A stretch of DNA of 58,767 nt from Bacteroidales bacterium. Its GTDB lineage: Bacteria > Bacteroidota > Bacteroidia > Bacteroidales > JAADJA01. Under the pieces are notes generated by a model. It was not told the origin of the DNA, searched no databases, and worked only from the letters and a program-made list of their open reading frames with translations. This document shows positions 46,479 through 55,636 of this stretch, in pieces. How positions within the stretch are numbered: position 1 is the first letter of the stretch; each line of letters opens with the position of its first letter. Location: the NCBI GenBank assembly GCA_016783885.1, contig JADHVR010000013.1, positions 1-58,767 of the forward strand, read 5' to 3'. The translations under genes and the position numbers were made by a program.

Positions 46479-47458
46479 GAATTATTTTACCTGTTTTAAT
46501 TATAATATTTCATTTGATAAGTTATGCCCAATTCCCGCCGCCGGCAGGGCAGGAGGGAAGCACTGCAATTCATAAGGACAGTTCTGCTTTTATTGCATGG
46601 GCTGATTCCTGCTCTGTGGAAAGAGGATTAAAAGATATTTCTCAACCCGATTCGGGATATGTTAATTCCGGTAATAGTGAATTTGCAACAGGAATAGCAG
46701 ATAACCTGATCGTCAGTCTTGGCGATGGCGGATCAGCAACATTAACCTTTGATGTTCCCATTGCCAATGGGCCCGGTTTTGATTTTGCAGTTTTTGAAAA
46801 TGCGTTTGTTGACACTTTTCTTGAACTGGCGTTTGTGGAAGTAAGCTCCGACGGGATTCATTTTTTCAGGTTCGATGCAGTATCGCTTACGCAAACGGAG
46901 ACACAGGTCGGGTCTTTCGGGGAATTGGATGCAACACAAATTAATAACCTGGCAGGAAAATACCGTGTTCTTTACGGAACTCCATTCGATTTGGAGGAAT
47001 TGAAAAACAAACCGGGTCTGAATGTTGACAGCATTTCGCATATCAGGATTATTGATGTTGTCGGTTGTATTCAGGATGAATATGTTAGATACGACTCACA
47101 GGGAAACAAGGTGAATGATCCGTTTCCAACGCCATTTTCTTCCGGTGGATTTGACCTGGATGCTGTGGGTGTGATTTATAATCTGAACAATGCCGGGGTA
47201 AAAGAGATAAGTAAGAATATTATCATTATTTATCCTAATCCTGTTAAAGATGTATTGAATGTTAAATATAACGGGGAAATAAGGGTTACAGGGTATAATT
47301 TGTATGATGTGAAAGGGAATTTAATTTTGAAAGAAAAAATAATTGATCAAATTTCAGCTAACATTCATATCGATATTGAGCAGTTACAGTGCGGCATTTA
47401 TTTTTTAAATATTGTTTACGATAATGGTTTTTCTGTCAGAAAAATAATAAAGCAATAA
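46463..47458 (+). CDS. Secreted protein of the B12 locus with T9SS sorting domain
   Basis: The 331-residue protein has a signal peptide (IILPVLIIIFHLISYAQ) and a beta-rich domain with ADNLIVSLGDGGSATLTFDV, FAVFENAFVDTFLELAFVEV and FSSGGFDLDAVGVIY. Such proteins recur beside BtuB-like receptors in Bacteroidota, but their ligand is unproven. The C-terminus (IIIYPNPVKDVLNVKY to RKIIKQ) is a T9SS type A domain. It overlaps hicA by 16 bp at its start, and its stop codon overlaps the btuB ATG by one base. Confidence 0.8.
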   Translation: MGKPIRIILPVLIIIFHLISYAQFPPPAGQEGSTAIHKDSSAFIAWADSCSVERGLKDISQPDSGYVNSGNSEFATGIADNLIVSLGDGGSATLTFDVPIANGPGFDFAVFENAFVDTFLELAFVEVSSDGIHFFRFDAVSLTQTETQVGSFGELDATQINNLAGKYRVLYGTPFDLEELKNKPGLNVDSISHIRIIDVVGCIQDEYVRYDSQGNKVNDPFPTPFSSGGFDLDAVGVIYNLNNAGVKEISKNIIIIYPNPVKDVLNVKYNGEIRVTGYNLYDVKGNLILKEKIIDQISANIHIDIEQLQCGIYFLNIVYDNGFSVRKIIKQ

Positions 47459-49365
47459 TGCGCTTTATGCTGATAACCGGTTTGATTTTTTTATCAACAC
47501 TTATGTTAGCTCAAAACGTGTTGAATGATACAGTATATGAGTTATCACAAGTCCGGATCACATCTTCACGATTAAATAATTTTTCAACCGGACTTAAAAT
47601 TCACAAATTTGACAGTCTGACATTAGACTTAAATAAAGACTTGAGTTTAGCAGGTTTAATCTCCACTCAAACACCAATTTACATTAAATCTTACGGTCAG
47701 GGCAGCCTTGCAACAATATCATTCAGGGGAACATCAGCTACTCATACCGGAATTTACTGGAACGGGGTCAGATTAAATCCGCCAAACATTGAAGTAGAAG
47801 ACCTGTCTTTAATTCCTTCTTCGTTTTTTAATTCTGTCGGGATTTTGCACGGAGGTTCCGGCTCGCTCTTTGGAAGCGGTAACATTGGCGGGAGTATTCA
47901 TTTAAGAAATGAACCGGATTTCAGGAAAGACAAAAAATTTAATATATGTGTTTCAGCAGGCAGTTTTCAAAATTATAGTGCTTCTGCCGGTTATGAGTTT
48001 TCGGATGGTAAATGGTGGTCAGGTACGCGATTGATCTATCATAATGCAAAAAACAATTTTCCATATACTAATCTTGAAGACAAAATAGAAAAACGGCAAA
48101 ATGCAGCCTTGCTGCAATACGGTATTATGCAGGATATTTACAGGCTAATCAAAAATCGCCACCTGTTCGGAGCCTCTTTCTGGTATCAGTTTACCGATCG
48201 GCAAATTCCCGGCAGCCTTACTGAAAAGCAAGGTGATGCTACGCAAAAGGATGAATCTGTAAGGGCTTTGGTAAAATGGAAGAAGTTTCAAAAAAAGGGA
48301 TATTTAACGGCAAAAGCAGCTTTTCTGCATAACGACCTGCATTACTTTAACCCAGACACAATAACTGTGTTGATGATCGAAAACAAAATCAAAACAAATA
48401 CATTAACCGGGGAAGTTTTAATAAATCATAAGTTGAATGGGCGTTTTATACTCAACGGTGGTGTTAATTATCGCTATGACAAATGTGAAACCATAGCTTA
48501 TAAAGAAGATGCAGTGCGTAATACGATTGGTATAAATGCTTCGGTATTGTACCTTTTGCCACCAATTAATTGGAAAGCAGATATTAATCTCAGGCAGGAG
48601 CTCTATAATAATTCATGGGTGCCGTTTACACCTTCTTTTGGAGCTGAGGGCAAGATATGGAAGTTTGTTTCAGGGAAAATAAATATTTCAAGAAATTTCA
48701 GAGCGCCGACATTCAATGAGCTATACTGGTATCCGTTAGGGGACAAAAACCTTAAACCGGAAACCTCGTGGAATGAGGAAGCCTCCCTGATTTTCAGACT
48801 TGATAAAAATCCTGACAAATTCACTTCCGATTTTATTATTACAGGTTATAATTCCGTTATCGACAATTATATTTTGTGGCTGCCTGTTACAGCCGATATG
48901 TGGATGCCCAAAAATATACAGAAAGTTTGGGCAAGAGGAATTGAAATAGAAGAGAATGCAAAATTCAAGGTGCAAAATGTAAATTGTAAAATCTCTTTTG
49001 CTTATACATATTCAAGATCAACTAATCGTGAAAAGACCGGTGAAAATGACCAGTCGTACAACAAACAACTAATCTATGTTCCAGAGCACAGTTTTTCGGG
49101 GCAGGCAACGTTTGTGTTCAGGGGTTTTGTATTTAGTTATCTTCAATCGTTTACGGGAGAACGCTATGTAACAAGAGATTATTCGGAATTTCTTCCTGCT
49201 TACAACACTGGTGATTTGCAATTCAGCAAAACCGTTGATATAAAAAAGAAGAATATCAAAGTGCAGTTCGAAATTCATAATATTTGGGATGAGGAATACC
49301 AGGCTATACAAAATTTCCCGATGCCCGGCAGGTATTTCCGGTTTTTAATTAATTTTATTCTTTAA
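47458..49365 (+). CDS. btuB: TonB-dependent cobalamin receptor (BtuB-like)
   Basis: The 635-residue outer-membrane protein has a signal peptide (MLITGLIFLSTLMLAQ), a TonB-box-like ELSQVRITSSRL, a plug domain with GSLATISFRGTSATHTGIYW and ILHGGSGSLFGSGNIGGSI, and a beta-barrel ending IWDEEYQAIQNFPMPGRYFR. Control by the cobalamin riboswitch supports corrinoid as substrate. It is translationally coupled to the preceding gene. Confidence 0.9.
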   Translation: MRFMLITGLIFLSTLMLAQNVLNDTVYELSQVRITSSRLNNFSTGLKIHKFDSLTLDLNKDLSLAGLISTQTPIYIKSYGQGSLATISFRGTSATHTGIYWNGVRLNPPNIEVEDLSLIPSSFFNSVGILHGGSGSLFGSGNIGGSIHLRNEPDFRKDKKFNICVSAGSFQNYSASAGYEFSDGKWWSGTRLIYHNAKNNFPYTNLEDKIEKRQNAALLQYGIMQDIYRLIKNRHLFGASFWYQFTDRQIPGSLTEKQGDATQKDESVRALVKWKKFQKKGYLTAKAAFLHNDLHYFNPDTITVLMIENKIKTNTLTGEVLINHKLNGRFILNGGVNYRYDKCETIAYKEDAVRNTIGINASVLYLLPPINWKADINLRQELYNNSWVPFTPSFGAEGKIWKFVSGKINISRNFRAPTFNELYWYPLGDKNLKPETSWNEEASLIFRLDKNPDKFTSDFIITGYNSVIDNYILWLPVTADMWMPKNIQKVWARGIEIEENAKFKVQNVNCKISFAYTYSRSTNREKTGENDQSYNKQLIYVPEHSFSGQATFVFRGFVFSYLQSFTGERYVTRDYSEFLPAYNTGDLQFSKTVDIKKKNIKVQFEIHNIWDEEYQAIQNFPMPGRYFRFLINFIL

Positions 49366-49466
49366 TCAGCAAAAATGAAACACTAGTGTTTTTTATATTG
49401 AGACACATAGGTGGATGATTGAAATGTAAGTGGCAAATAGGTGAACAATTACTAACTTTTAAACAA

Positions 49467-50540
49467 ATGGAAAATACATACAGGCTATATATCTTAATCT
49501 TTATAGCAATTATTTTATCAGGTTGTAAAAAAAACGATGAGCCTCCTGAAAACCAAATACAAATAAATATTACTAACGGAGTGATTATTGTTAACGAAGG
49601 GCTTTATCCGACAGGTTCAGGCACACTGAGCTTATATAACCGATTATCAGGAGAAACGAATCATAAGATATATCAACAAGCCAATAATGGTAAGTTGCTT
49701 GGTAATATTGTTCAATCGGTAAATGTGATCAGAAATAAAGTATTTATTATTGTTAATAATGCAGACAAGATAGAGGTTGCTGAAAGCACAACAATGAAAG
49801 CCATTGCTGCTATAAAAAGCATACCTTACCCGCGGTACGTGCTGGAAATAGATTCATTTAAGGCTTATGTTACATGCTGGGACAACACTGTAAAAGTGAT
49901 TGACACGGAAAGTTATGATATAATAAAATCAATACCTGTCGGAACCGGACCGGAAAAGCTTTTAAAAACAGGGAATAAAGTTTTTGTCCTGAACCTGGGT
50001 GGGTTTGATATTGACAGCACTATAACGGTTATCAATCCTGAATCGGACGAAGTAATTGAAACAATACAGGTTTTTCCCAAGCCAACCGGAATTACGACGG
50101 ATAAAAATAATCACATCTGGGTTTTATGCTCAGGCAAGGGTTGGAATGGAATACATTTGCCGGATGACTCGGAGGGTCATTTAATTTGCTTTAATCCGGC
50201 AGATTATTCAATTCTGCACGATATTGATTTCCCTTCTAAAACAGAACATCCTGTAAATCTTGTTGCAGGAAAAGACAGGGATAATTTGTATTATTATTAC
50301 ACAGGCGGGTTATACAGGTTTAATATTGATTCAATAAATATTTCAACAGAACCTTTTATAAAGAGGAATATGTATTACGGACTTGGATTCGACAGGGTTG
50401 ACGATTTAATCTATATCTCCGACCCGGTTGATTACATGCAGGAAGGATGGGTATTAAGATATACGGAAACAGGTACGGCTGTTGATTCGTTTAAAGTGGG
50501 TATTATTCCCCAGGAGTTTTACTTCCTGCCAAAAGAATAA
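49467..50540 (+). CDS. btuG: BtuG-like surface lipoprotein, beta-propeller (DUF5074)
   Basis: From the ATG at 49467 the product is 357 residues and starts with a lipoprotein signal, LFIAIILSGC being approximated by the actual IFIAIILSGC, Cys24 being the lipidation site. The body has propeller blades with VIIVNEGLYPTGSGTLSLYN, KAYVTCWDNTVKVIDTESYD, GPEKLLKTGNKVFVLNLGG and PTGITTDKNNHIWVLCSGKG, matching the DUF5074/YVTN proteins that include Bacteroides BtuG. BtuG binds B12 at the cell surface and hands it to BtuB. The frame continues 16 codons upstream but without signal-peptide character. It follows btuB by about 100 bp. Confidence 0.82.
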   Translation: MENTYRLYILIFIAIILSGCKKNDEPPENQIQINITNGVIIVNEGLYPTGSGTLSLYNRLSGETNHKIYQQANNGKLLGNIVQSVNVIRNKVFIIVNNADKIEVAESTTMKAIAAIKSIPYPRYVLEIDSFKAYVTCWDNTVKVIDTESYDIIKSIPVGTGPEKLLKTGNKVFVLNLGGFDIDSTITVINPESDEVIETIQVFPKPTGITTDKNNHIWVLCSGKGWNGIHLPDDSEGHLICFNPADYSILHDIDFPSKTEHPVNLVAGKDRDNLYYYYTGGLYRFNIDSINISTEPFIKRNMYYGLGFDRVDDLIYISDPVDYMQEGWVLRYTETGTAVDSFKVGIIPQEFYFLPKE

Positions 50541-50582
50541 ATAAGTAATTTTGTCCTCTTAATAAGACCTTCAAGAGTCTGC

Positions 50583-50602
50583 ATCCCGATAGGTATCGGG
50601 AT
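50583..50602 (+). terminator. Hairpin after the B12 locus
   Basis: ATCCCGATA pairs perfectly with TATCGGGAT over a GG loop, 43 bp past the btuG-like stop. It is not followed by a T-run. The CCCGATA/TATCGGG word also recurs partially in the riboswitch. Confidence 0.5.
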
Positions 50603-50637
50603 TGAAGAGTCTGAAATTGAGTCTAAAATAAAAAATC

Positions 50638-51837
50638 ATGAACGACTTAAAGCAAAAATTTATAGAGTATTATGGCGATAACGGGGAGGAGATACATATT
50701 TTTTTTGCCCCCGGCAGAGTAAACCTCATTGGCGAACATACCGATTATAATGGCGGATATGTTTTGCCTTGCAGCCTTCATTTTGGAACTTACCTGTTAA
50801 TAAGGTTAACAAATGATAATTTGGTCAGGTTACGGTCAATGAATTTTCCTTTTAGCGCCGAAATAGATATTACAAATGAAATTATACCAATCGGGCAGGA
50901 ATGGGTTAATTATCCGTTGGGGATCATTAAGGAGTTTTCCGACAGGAGTTTTTCTATTCACGGAATGGAATTATTGTATTCAGGAGATATACCGAATGGT
51001 GCAGGTTTGTCATCGTCAGCTTCTATTGAAATGGTGACTGCTTTTGCAATGAATAGTTTATTTGGATTTGACCTCGATATGATTGATATGATCAAGTTAT
51101 CTCAACATGCCGAGAATGAGTTTGTGGGTATGAAATGCGGTATTATGGATCAGTTTGCTGTTGGGATGGGAAAAAAGGATCATGCCGTATTTCTAAATTG
51201 TGATACACTTGAGTATGAACAGGTCCCGGTTGTTCTTAATAATTACAACCTGATAATCACAAATACGAACAAACGCAGGGAACTTGCCGGTTCAAAATAT
51301 AACGAAAGGCGGTGGGAATGCGAAAAGGCAGTTGAATATATAAATAAAAGCAAATCAATCAGAAACCTCAGCGAATTAAGCTTAAATGAGTTTTTTGATA
51401 TTGAAGATGTTATTCCCGATCCGGTAATAAGAAAACGGGCTAAACATGTGATCTCGGAAAATCAAAGGGTGCTGGAAGCTGTGAACGCGTTAAAAACCGG
51501 AAATCTTTTTCTTTTTGGAAAATTAATGTACGAATCTCATTATTCACTAAGTAATGATTATGAGGTTTCTTGTATGGAATTAGACACACTAATTGATGAG
51601 GCAGCAAAAACAGATGGAGTCCTCGGTTCAAGAATGACCGGGGGTGGGTTTGGTGGTTGCACAGTAAGTATTGTTGATAAAAACAAAACCGAAACATTTA
51701 TTACAAAAATAAGTAAAAACTACTTAGAGCAAACGGGTTTAAACGCTGATTTTTATATAGCAAAAATAGAAGACGGCGTTAGGAAGCTGAATTTCGTGAA
51801 GACCTTCCATAGTTCACCGGGTAAGGCAGAGGGTTAG
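50638..51837 (+). CDS. galK: Galactokinase
   Basis: Galactokinase phosphorylates galactose with ATP in the Leloir pathway. The 399-residue product shows the GHMP-kinase motifs: APGRVNLIGEHTDYNGGYVL, GDIPNGAGLSSSASIEMVTA with the phosphate-binding loop, CGIMDQFAVGMGKKDHA and the C-terminal MTGGGFGGCTVSIV. It stands without other Leloir genes. Confidence 0.95.
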   Translation: MNDLKQKFIEYYGDNGEEIHIFFAPGRVNLIGEHTDYNGGYVLPCSLHFGTYLLIRLTNDNLVRLRSMNFPFSAEIDITNEIIPIGQEWVNYPLGIIKEFSDRSFSIHGMELLYSGDIPNGAGLSSSASIEMVTAFAMNSLFGFDLDMIDMIKLSQHAENEFVGMKCGIMDQFAVGMGKKDHAVFLNCDTLEYEQVPVVLNNYNLIITNTNKRRELAGSKYNERRWECEKAVEYINKSKSIRNLSELSLNEFFDIEDVIPDPVIRKRAKHVISENQRVLEAVNALKTGNLFLFGKLMYESHYSLSNDYEVSCMELDTLIDEAAKTDGVLGSRMTGGGFGGCTVSIVDKNKTETFITKISKNYLEQTGLNADFYIAKIEDGVRKLNFVKTFHSSPGKAEG

Positions 51838-51856
51838 GGAACATGGAAGAGTCGGA

Positions 51857-51888
51857 TTGGGCTATAAAAACAAATATTAATACTTTTG
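51857..51888 (+). promoter_or_regulatory. Bacteroidota-type promoter of ppk2
   Basis: TTG at 51857-51859 and TACTTTTG at 51881-51888 are 21 bases apart, within the accepted spacing, about 37 bases before the ATG at 51926. Confidence 0.45.
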
Positions 51889-51925
51889 CATTGAGTTTGC
51901 AACAATTTGAAAGTTTATCTTAAAT

Positions 51926-52735
51926 ATGCATGAAGAAAATAACAAGCCCTGTAAAAATAAAAAGTTAAACGAGAAGTTTTACTTAGAAGAAATGGACAGA
52001 CTTCAGATTGAACTGGTAAAACTACAGGAGTGGATCAAGGATAAAGGATTAAAGGTTGTAGTAGTATTTGAAGGGCGGGACGCAGCCGGAAAAGGCGGAA
52101 CCATTAAGCGTATCACCGAAAAGCTGAATCCTCGCATCTGCCGTATTGTAGCTTTGGCAAAACCAACCGAAAGGGAAAAAACCCAGTGGTATTTTCAACG
52201 TTATGTAGCTCATTTACCTGCTGCGGGTGAAATGGTCCTGTTCGACCGTAGTTGGTACAACCGACCAGTTGTAGAGCGGGTTATGGATTTTTGTACTGAT
52301 GATGAATACTGGGAGTTTTTGCGTTCCTGTCCGAATTTTGAACGCATGCTTATCCGTTCAGGAATAATTTTGATCAAATACTGGTTTTCTGTTAGTGATA
52401 AAGAACAGGAAAAGAGATTCAAAGCCAGGCTGACCGATCCTACTAAAAGATGGAAATTCAGCGATGTTGACCTGAAATCATATACAATGTGGGAAGAGTA
52501 TTCAAAAGCAAAGGATGAGATGTTCTCATATACCGATACAAAACAATCTCCCTGGTATGTGGTAAATACTGATGATAAAAAGAGAGTCAGGTTAAATTGC
52601 ATTTCACATCTTCTCAGTATGATCCCTTATGAATATATTCCGCCGGAACCTATCAAGCTGCCGAAAAGAAAAAATAAAGTGGGGTATATAAGACCTCCTA
52701 TGTCGGAACAAAATTTTGTTCCTGAAATTTACTGA
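51926..52735 (+). CDS. ppk2: Polyphosphate kinase 2
   Basis: PPK2 transfers phosphate between polyphosphate and nucleoside di- or triphosphates. The 269-residue product has Walker A VFEGRDAAGKGGTIKRITEK, the lid-like RYVAHLPAAGEMVLFDRSWY and NRPVVERVM Walker B region, and IKYWFSVSDKEQEKRF with RWKFSDVDLKSY. This matches the single-domain class I PPK2. Whether it prefers making GTP/ATP or polyphosphate cannot be read from sequence. Confidence 0.94.
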   Translation: MHEENNKPCKNKKLNEKFYLEEMDRLQIELVKLQEWIKDKGLKVVVVFEGRDAAGKGGTIKRITEKLNPRICRIVALAKPTEREKTQWYFQRYVAHLPAAGEMVLFDRSWYNRPVVERVMDFCTDDEYWEFLRSCPNFERMLIRSGIILIKYWFSVSDKEQEKRFKARLTDPTKRWKFSDVDLKSYTMWEEYSKAKDEMFSYTDTKQSPWYVVNTDDKKRVRLNCISHLLSMIPYEYIPPEPIKLPKRKNKVGYIRPPMSEQNFVPEIY

Positions 52736-52750
52736 TTTGAGAATTTTATT

Positions 52751-53275
52751 TTATAAGCAACATTTTCCTAACTTGTCCCGATACAGATAATATAAAGTGA
52801 GATCAAGAGCAGTTTGAGGTGGGTCCCACGTAAGATATGAATTGATTCCGGTATTAATATATATCAGGTTTTCCGGTGGAGCGAGATAATGTAATTCCAA
52901 ATCCGAATTGCTTATTTCTTCGATGATTACAGTAACGGAATCCATGTTAGGGTAATAATTGCCTAATGTAGCTGTAACATTATAAATTCCAGGCTCAATT
53001 TCGATGTAGTAAAAACCGTTTGCATCCGGGTTTGTAGATTCTAATCCGGCAGTAACTATTACATCTTCAACATTTCCCGTTCCACCTTCTGACTATACTG
53101 TACCTTCTATCCAGCCGAATAATTCTGGGCAATTTCCTATTATTATCCCGCTGGGATTACTATTTACTGAAATAGTTTCAATAACAGTGTTATTTGATAA
53201 CTGAATTACCGAGATATTATCCGATTCCCAGTTTGTTACATAAGCTCTTTCTTCGCAATACGAAATTTGAATTGT
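52751..53275 (-). pseudogene. Decayed surface protein: YVTN blade, carboxypeptidase-like and FN3 domains
   Basis: On the minus strand, one frame reads AYVTNWESDNISVIQLSNNT (a YVTN propeller blade), then an in-frame TAG at 53093-53095, then ANGFYYIEIEPGIYNVTATL (carboxypeptidase regulatory-like fold), then PPENLIYINTGINSYLTWD (FN3-like), and ends LGKCCL-stop. An upstream TGA blocks the frame at 53276-53278 and no start is present. It is a truncated remnant of a large secreted protein, similar in type to the B12-locus propellers but not clearly the same gene. Confidence 0.75.
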
Positions 53276-53426
53276 TCAAAATTACATTTTTTTCTGAAAT
53301 TATTTTATAAGTAGTATTCCTGGCTAAATAATTTTTTGATTTATGATTATTTTGTAATTTTGCAAGCACGTTACAATTTTAGATTTTTTAGATAGAAATT
53401 GCAAATCTAAAATCTTAAATGAAAAA

Positions 53427-53500
53427 GGTCCCGTAGCTCAGCTGGATAGAGCAACAGCCTTCTAAGCTGTGGGTCGCAGGTTCGAATCCTGCCGGGATCA
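53427..53500 (+). tRNA. tRNA-Arg (anticodon TCT)
   Basis: The 74-nt cloverleaf has acceptor GGTCCCG/CGGGATC (one G-T pair), D arm GCTCAGCTGGATAGAGC, anticodon stem ACAGC/GCTGT around CTTCTAA, T arm GCAGG/CCTGC around TTCGAAT and discriminator A. CCA is not encoded. A -7 box (TAATTTTG, 53355-53362) lies 65 bp upstream, with a TTTG 16 bases before it. Confidence 0.96.
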
Positions 53501-53618
53501 CAAAAAATTATACACTCCCTTGCACCTCAAGGATGTTAGACACCGGGATTTGCAATCCAATTTAATATAAGAATATTTTTTAATTATAGGGCTTTTTCGG
53601 ATTTGAGAGATGAAATGC

Positions 53619-53653
53619 CAAACCTCACAGGTTTGCCAAACCTGTGAGGTTTG
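53619..53653. repeat. Perfect 17-bp inverted repeat
   Basis: CAAACCTCACAGGTTTG and CAAACCTGTGAGGTTTG mirror each other across one base. Each arm is itself nearly palindromic. It lies between tRNA-Arg and the convergent membrane gene and could end either transcript, though no T-run follows. Confidence 0.65.
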
Positions 53654-53736
53654 AGTTTAAAAACACCACAGCCAGCTACAAAACAGAAGAGAAGTATGAG
53701 CTGGCTGCGACTTTGAGTAGGTTAATTAAATATTCA

Positions 53737-55446
53737 TTATGGTGTTGGTTCCGGTGAATTTATAATCTTAATGGGAAAAGTTATTTTCCCGGAGTAATGA
53801 ACGCCGGGGGCATTTTCATTCACAATAGTAAGGTCCCATACCCTAAGAATGATATTGTAGGTACAACTCTCTCCGTCTTCCAGAAGTTGGTTCACAGGAA
53901 ATCCCATAGGGTTTGTAGCCTTGTTTAAGGATTCAAGGTTCCACGTTGTCAAAACACCCACTCCCACAGGTGCCGGACGAGCCGGAACAGGTGAATTCGA
54001 AGTAATTAATTCTACCTCCGTAGGGATTCCTTGTTTTTGGAACTTAACTTCGTACTTGTCGAAGTTGTCGCTTGTGGGCTTAGTGAGATCAGGACCTGTT
54101 GGATCAATCAAAGCATCCCATGCGGTTCCTTCTATATCAACAGTTTTAAAGTTACCATTGGAATCTTGTGTATAAAGATCCTGACATGCTGCTATGCCAG
54201 AAATTCCTGTGATCTTAGCTACTTCTTTTTCGTTGTCAATCCAGGCTTTCTGGATGTCGTAGTATTGATTGCCAGATGTGTCGATCACCTGAAGCAGAAA
54301 TGTGAACTTGCCTGTTCCTCCAATGTGACCTGGGTCGAGTTTATACGGAAGCAAAGCAGTATTGCTATTGAAGGCACTCGACTTGAGATCAGGAATCTTC
54401 CAACAGAAGCAAGAAATAGTAGCGTCAATATGAATACACATACATTCATTCCTCGTTCCCCATGTATTGGTAAGTATATCCGGATTTGGATTACCATCGA
54501 GGACATTATAAGCTCTCACATCATCAGCCGAGTACACTGTGCCATTGATAGTTTGACTCTTGAACTCTATATGTGTTACCTCTACCCAGTCAGGCTGTGG
54601 TGTAACAGCAGTGAATGGAGCAGGTTGAGCAAAAGTGAAATTTGGATCAGGGATTGCCCAGATAGTGTATTCGTCAATATTCTCCCCGGCACAGCCATAA
54701 ACATTTGCTGCCCCTCGCATATGCATATATCCGCCAATTGTAGCTAATTCAGAAGCAGGGTCATCGGAACGTTTTAACGGCTCATTCGGATCAACAAAAT
54801 CTACTGACCAGGGTGTACTTACACGTTTAATATAGACCTCATTGATTGAAACATCGAAGTTTGTCTTGCATGGTGTTCCTTTTTCACCACCATAAACGTC
54901 AAATACCCGCAATGTAATTTCGAAGGTAGTGGATGTCAGAAGCAGGATACCGGCATCCTGAACGGCTTTCTCAACATCGATCCAGCCAAGCGTACCACCG
55001 GTGATTGCTGAGTTTCCCTGAGTAAGGGATGTGTCCGGGTTACCTCCTCCATCAGGATAAATGACAACATCACTCAACAGGTTCGCACCAGGATCCCGTA
55101 ATTCAATAAGATAGTGACTGAAACCTAACCCATAGGCATCACCTACAACAGGCTCCAGTATCTTCCCGGAGAGGATATTAGGGTCTCCTTTTACGCAGCC
55201 ACCTGGCGATGCCAGGTTACAATGAAGATTGACAATATGCTTTTGTCGCCAGATTAGCCAGATAATGAAAGCAATTAAGATGATAAGGATGATCAGACTA
55301 ATCGGGTCGAGTTCCCTGTTCTGCAGAAACTCTTTTATAAACCAGGCTATAAGCACCAGTATAATAATCACCTTAATGATTAGTTGCCATAAGTCACGAA
55401 AGATTGAACGCTGTTTTTGTTCATTCCTTTTTTTTGATTTTTGCAT
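53737..55446 (-). CDS. Membrane-anchored protein of unknown function, two N-terminal helices
   Basis: The 569-residue protein has a basic N-terminus (MQKSKKRNEQKQRS), two hydrophobic helices at about 22-38 and 48-66, and a 500-residue exposed region. The latter is beta-rich with several Cys (VNLHCNLASPGGCVKG, ECMCIHIDATISCFCW) and repeats of aspartate-proline phrases such as VDFVDPNEPLKRSDDP. I recognise no domain. Its GC content and codon choice (more GCC, ACC, CTG) look higher than its neighbours, which suggests recent arrival. It lies in the tRNA-associated zone. The product probably faces the periplasm. Confidence 0.75.
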   Translation of the reverse strand: MQKSKKRNEQKQRSIFRDLWQLIIKVIIILVLIAWFIKEFLQNRELDPISLIILIILIAFIIWLIWRQKHIVNLHCNLASPGGCVKGDPNILSGKILEPVVGDAYGLGFSHYLIELRDPGANLLSDVVIYPDGGGNPDTSLTQGNSAITGGTLGWIDVEKAVQDAGILLLTSTTFEITLRVFDVYGGEKGTPCKTNFDVSINEVYIKRVSTPWSVDFVDPNEPLKRSDDPASELATIGGYMHMRGAANVYGCAGENIDEYTIWAIPDPNFTFAQPAPFTAVTPQPDWVEVTHIEFKSQTINGTVYSADDVRAYNVLDGNPNPDILTNTWGTRNECMCIHIDATISCFCWKIPDLKSSAFNSNTALLPYKLDPGHIGGTGKFTFLLQVIDTSGNQYYDIQKAWIDNEKEVAKITGISGIAACQDLYTQDSNGNFKTVDIEGTAWDALIDPTGPDLTKPTSDNFDKYEVKFQKQGIPTEVELITSNSPVPARPAPVGVGVLTTWNLESLNKATNPMGFPVNQLLEDGESCTYNIILRVWDLTIVNENAPGVHYSGKITFPIKIINSPEPTP

Positions 55447-55636
55447 TTGTTTTCTCCTTTCTGAAATAATTTAGGGTTATTAGATTGATTAGTTAATTAA
55501 AAAAAGTATCAGGATAATATTGCATTTTGTGATTATTTACTATAAAACAATTTATAGTTGTAATCTTTAATTAATATCTAACAAAGATATAAAAATAAAT
55601 ATCTATATGTCAAGATATTTATTATTTTTTTTAATA

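Noticed and set aside
54031-54747. 238-residue plus-strand open frame inside the unknown membrane gene
   Set aside because: Cys-rich shadow frame; the minus-strand frame is longer and has a proper membrane N-terminus.
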